Below are positions 63,419 through 64,000 of a stretch of 64,000 nucleotides of DNA, one piece after another; the first letter of the stretch is position 1; each line of letters opens with the position of its first letter. Below the pieces are notes generated by a model. That model was not told where the DNA came from. It saw nothing but the letters and a program-made list of their open reading frames with translations, and ran no database searches. The translations under genes were made by a program, and so were the position numbers. Origin of the DNA: Marinobacter sp. F4216 (lineage in GTDB: Bacteria; Pseudomonadota; Gammaproteobacteria; Pseudomonadales; Oleiphilaceae); the NCBI RefSeq assembly GCF_019931195.1, contig NZ_JAIOUO010000002.1, forward strand, positions 806,001 to 870,000, given 5' to 3'.

Positions 63419-63868
63419 ATGCATCTGTTTGTCATGCGTCACGGAGAGGCTGGCTGGAACACCATCGATCAGCAGCGGGAGCTGACTGAAATCGGGCGGC
63501 ACCAGGTGGCCGCGGTGGCGGCCCAGGTTGCCGAGTCCGAATGGCGTCCGGAGCTTATCTGGTGCAGCCCCTACGTACGGGCCCGCCAGACGGCCGCGAT
63601 CGTGTCTGAAATTCTGAATTGCCCGGTTGATGAACGGGAATTCCTGACTCCGGACGACGATCCGGGGGCGTGCCTGGACGCGCTGCTCGAAGCACAGGAA
63701 TGGCCCCTGATGCTGGTGTCTCACATGCCCTTTGTTGGCAGCCTCTCAACCCTTCTGGTCGATGGCCACAGACACGGCATACCGTTTATGACCTCCCAGG
63801 CGGTTCTTTTGGATGTGCCGGTCGTCGGGCCGGGATGTGCTGACTTGAAAGACCAATTTCTACCCTGA
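63419..63868 (+). CDS. sixA: Phosphohistidine phosphatase SixA
   Basis: Histidine-phosphatase-superfamily enzyme of 149 residues. The catalytic MRHGEAGWN (Arg7, His8, Gly9) is at the start and the second His motif MLVSHMPFVGSL follows. In E. coli SixA dephosphorylates phosphohistidine on NPr/ArcB-type relays. GAGG is 6-9 nt before the ATG. The gpsA-sixA pairing is common in pseudomonad-like genomes. Confidence 0.93.
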   Translation: MHLFVMRHGEAGWNTIDQQRELTEIGRHQVAAVAAQVAESEWRPELIWCSPYVRARQTAAIVSEILNCPVDEREFLTPDDDPGACLDALLEAQEWPLMLVSHMPFVGSLSTLLVDGHRHGIPFMTSQAVLLDVPVVGPGCADLKDQFLP

Positions 63869-63908
63869 CGTTTAAGGGATAACACTCAGCTAACAACGTT
63901 GCAGCCCT

Positions 63909-64000
63909 ATGTACAGTTTTCCCATTGATTACATTGAGCCGGTGTTTCGTCCGCCGAGTGAGGCCAAGTCACTTATTTTGCCGGTAACCAACGGTTGCTC
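63909..64000 (+). CDS. Radical-SAM family protein (3' end outside window)
   Basis: Only 30 codons are present: MYSFPIDYIEPVFRPPSEAK, then LILPVTNGCS. The xTNGCS motif is the usual lead-in to the CxxxCxxC cluster of radical-SAM enzymes, whose first Cys is seen. An in-frame TAA at 63891 makes ATG 63909 the first possible start. The specific enzyme cannot be named. Confidence 0.75.
   Translation, partial: MYSFPIDYIEPVFRPPSEAKSLILPVTNGC

Overview
This 64 kb window reads as chromosome of a marine gammaproteobacterium close to Marinobacter. Base composition looks mid-to-high 50s % GC by eye, and the protein sequences and gene order resemble the Pseudomonas/Marinobacter lineage. Genes are densely packed, and about 66 protein genes and one tRNA can be supported. 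I see no insertion sequence, prophage, CRISPR array, rRNA or replication origin. Both ends cut through genes: metZ on the left and a radical-SAM protein on the right.

Layout. 1-7.8 kb is a housekeeping run on the + strand: metZ (partial), ftsK, lolA, rarA, serS and a sirohaem-type methyltransferase, ending at a strong terminator. 7.9-16 kb on the - strand carries DAHP synthase, fabI and the four-gene yejABEF peptide importer. 16-28 kb matches, from memory, the P. aeruginosa order around mltD-gloB / methyltransferase-rnhA-dnaQ ... fimL ... SCP2-sohB-oxidoreductase ... DUF934-cysI. It includes FimL, a regulator of type IV pilus and cAMP signalling. 28.6-37.6 kb holds a tiny membrane protein, DUF2970, metH, nfuA behind an IscR-like palindrome, a DUF445 pair, the tusDCBE sulfur relay and a Bax-inhibitor-type membrane protein.

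At 37.8 kb a tRNA-Ser(TGA) with a near-consensus promoter is followed by a short region of lineage-specific look (a GFA-family protein and a 64-residue protein). 38.9-42.5 kb is an overlapping hemH-pxpA-pxpB-pxpC operon for haem completion and 5-oxoproline use. 42.5-43.9 kb holds a DUF442 phosphatase/rhodanese-like protein and a split YeeE/YedE sulfur transporter. 44-48.3 kb is a coupled operon of a glycosidase, a GT4 glycosyltransferase and a TVP38-type membrane protein. 48.3-49 kb is non-coding and contains a good candidate for a small RNA, next to a phasin gene and its likely PhaD regulator.

The most distinctive region is 50.9-58.9 kb. Eight - strand genes, most overlapping by 1-4 codons, encode a desaturase, an NTF2-like protein, an SDR, a FAD amine-oxidase-like enzyme, DUF1365, a cyclopropane-fatty-acid-synthase homologue, DUF2878 and an unknown secreted protein. 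A FAD oxidoreductase is divergent from them. This looks like a membrane-lipid modification pathway of the kind linked to photo-oxidative stress in other proteobacteria, though no sigma/anti-sigma pair lies in the window. 58.9-64 kb returns to core functions: an HD phosphohydrolase, a receiver-PP2C phosphatase with its STAS partner (HsbR/HsbA-like), gpsA and sixA.

Sulfur handling recurs across the window (metZ, cobA, cysI-DUF934, metH, tusBCDE, YeeE pair), as does Fe-S/tetrapyrrole chemistry (cobA, cysI, nfuA, hemH). All functional calls are made from sequence motifs and family memory; no database search was run.
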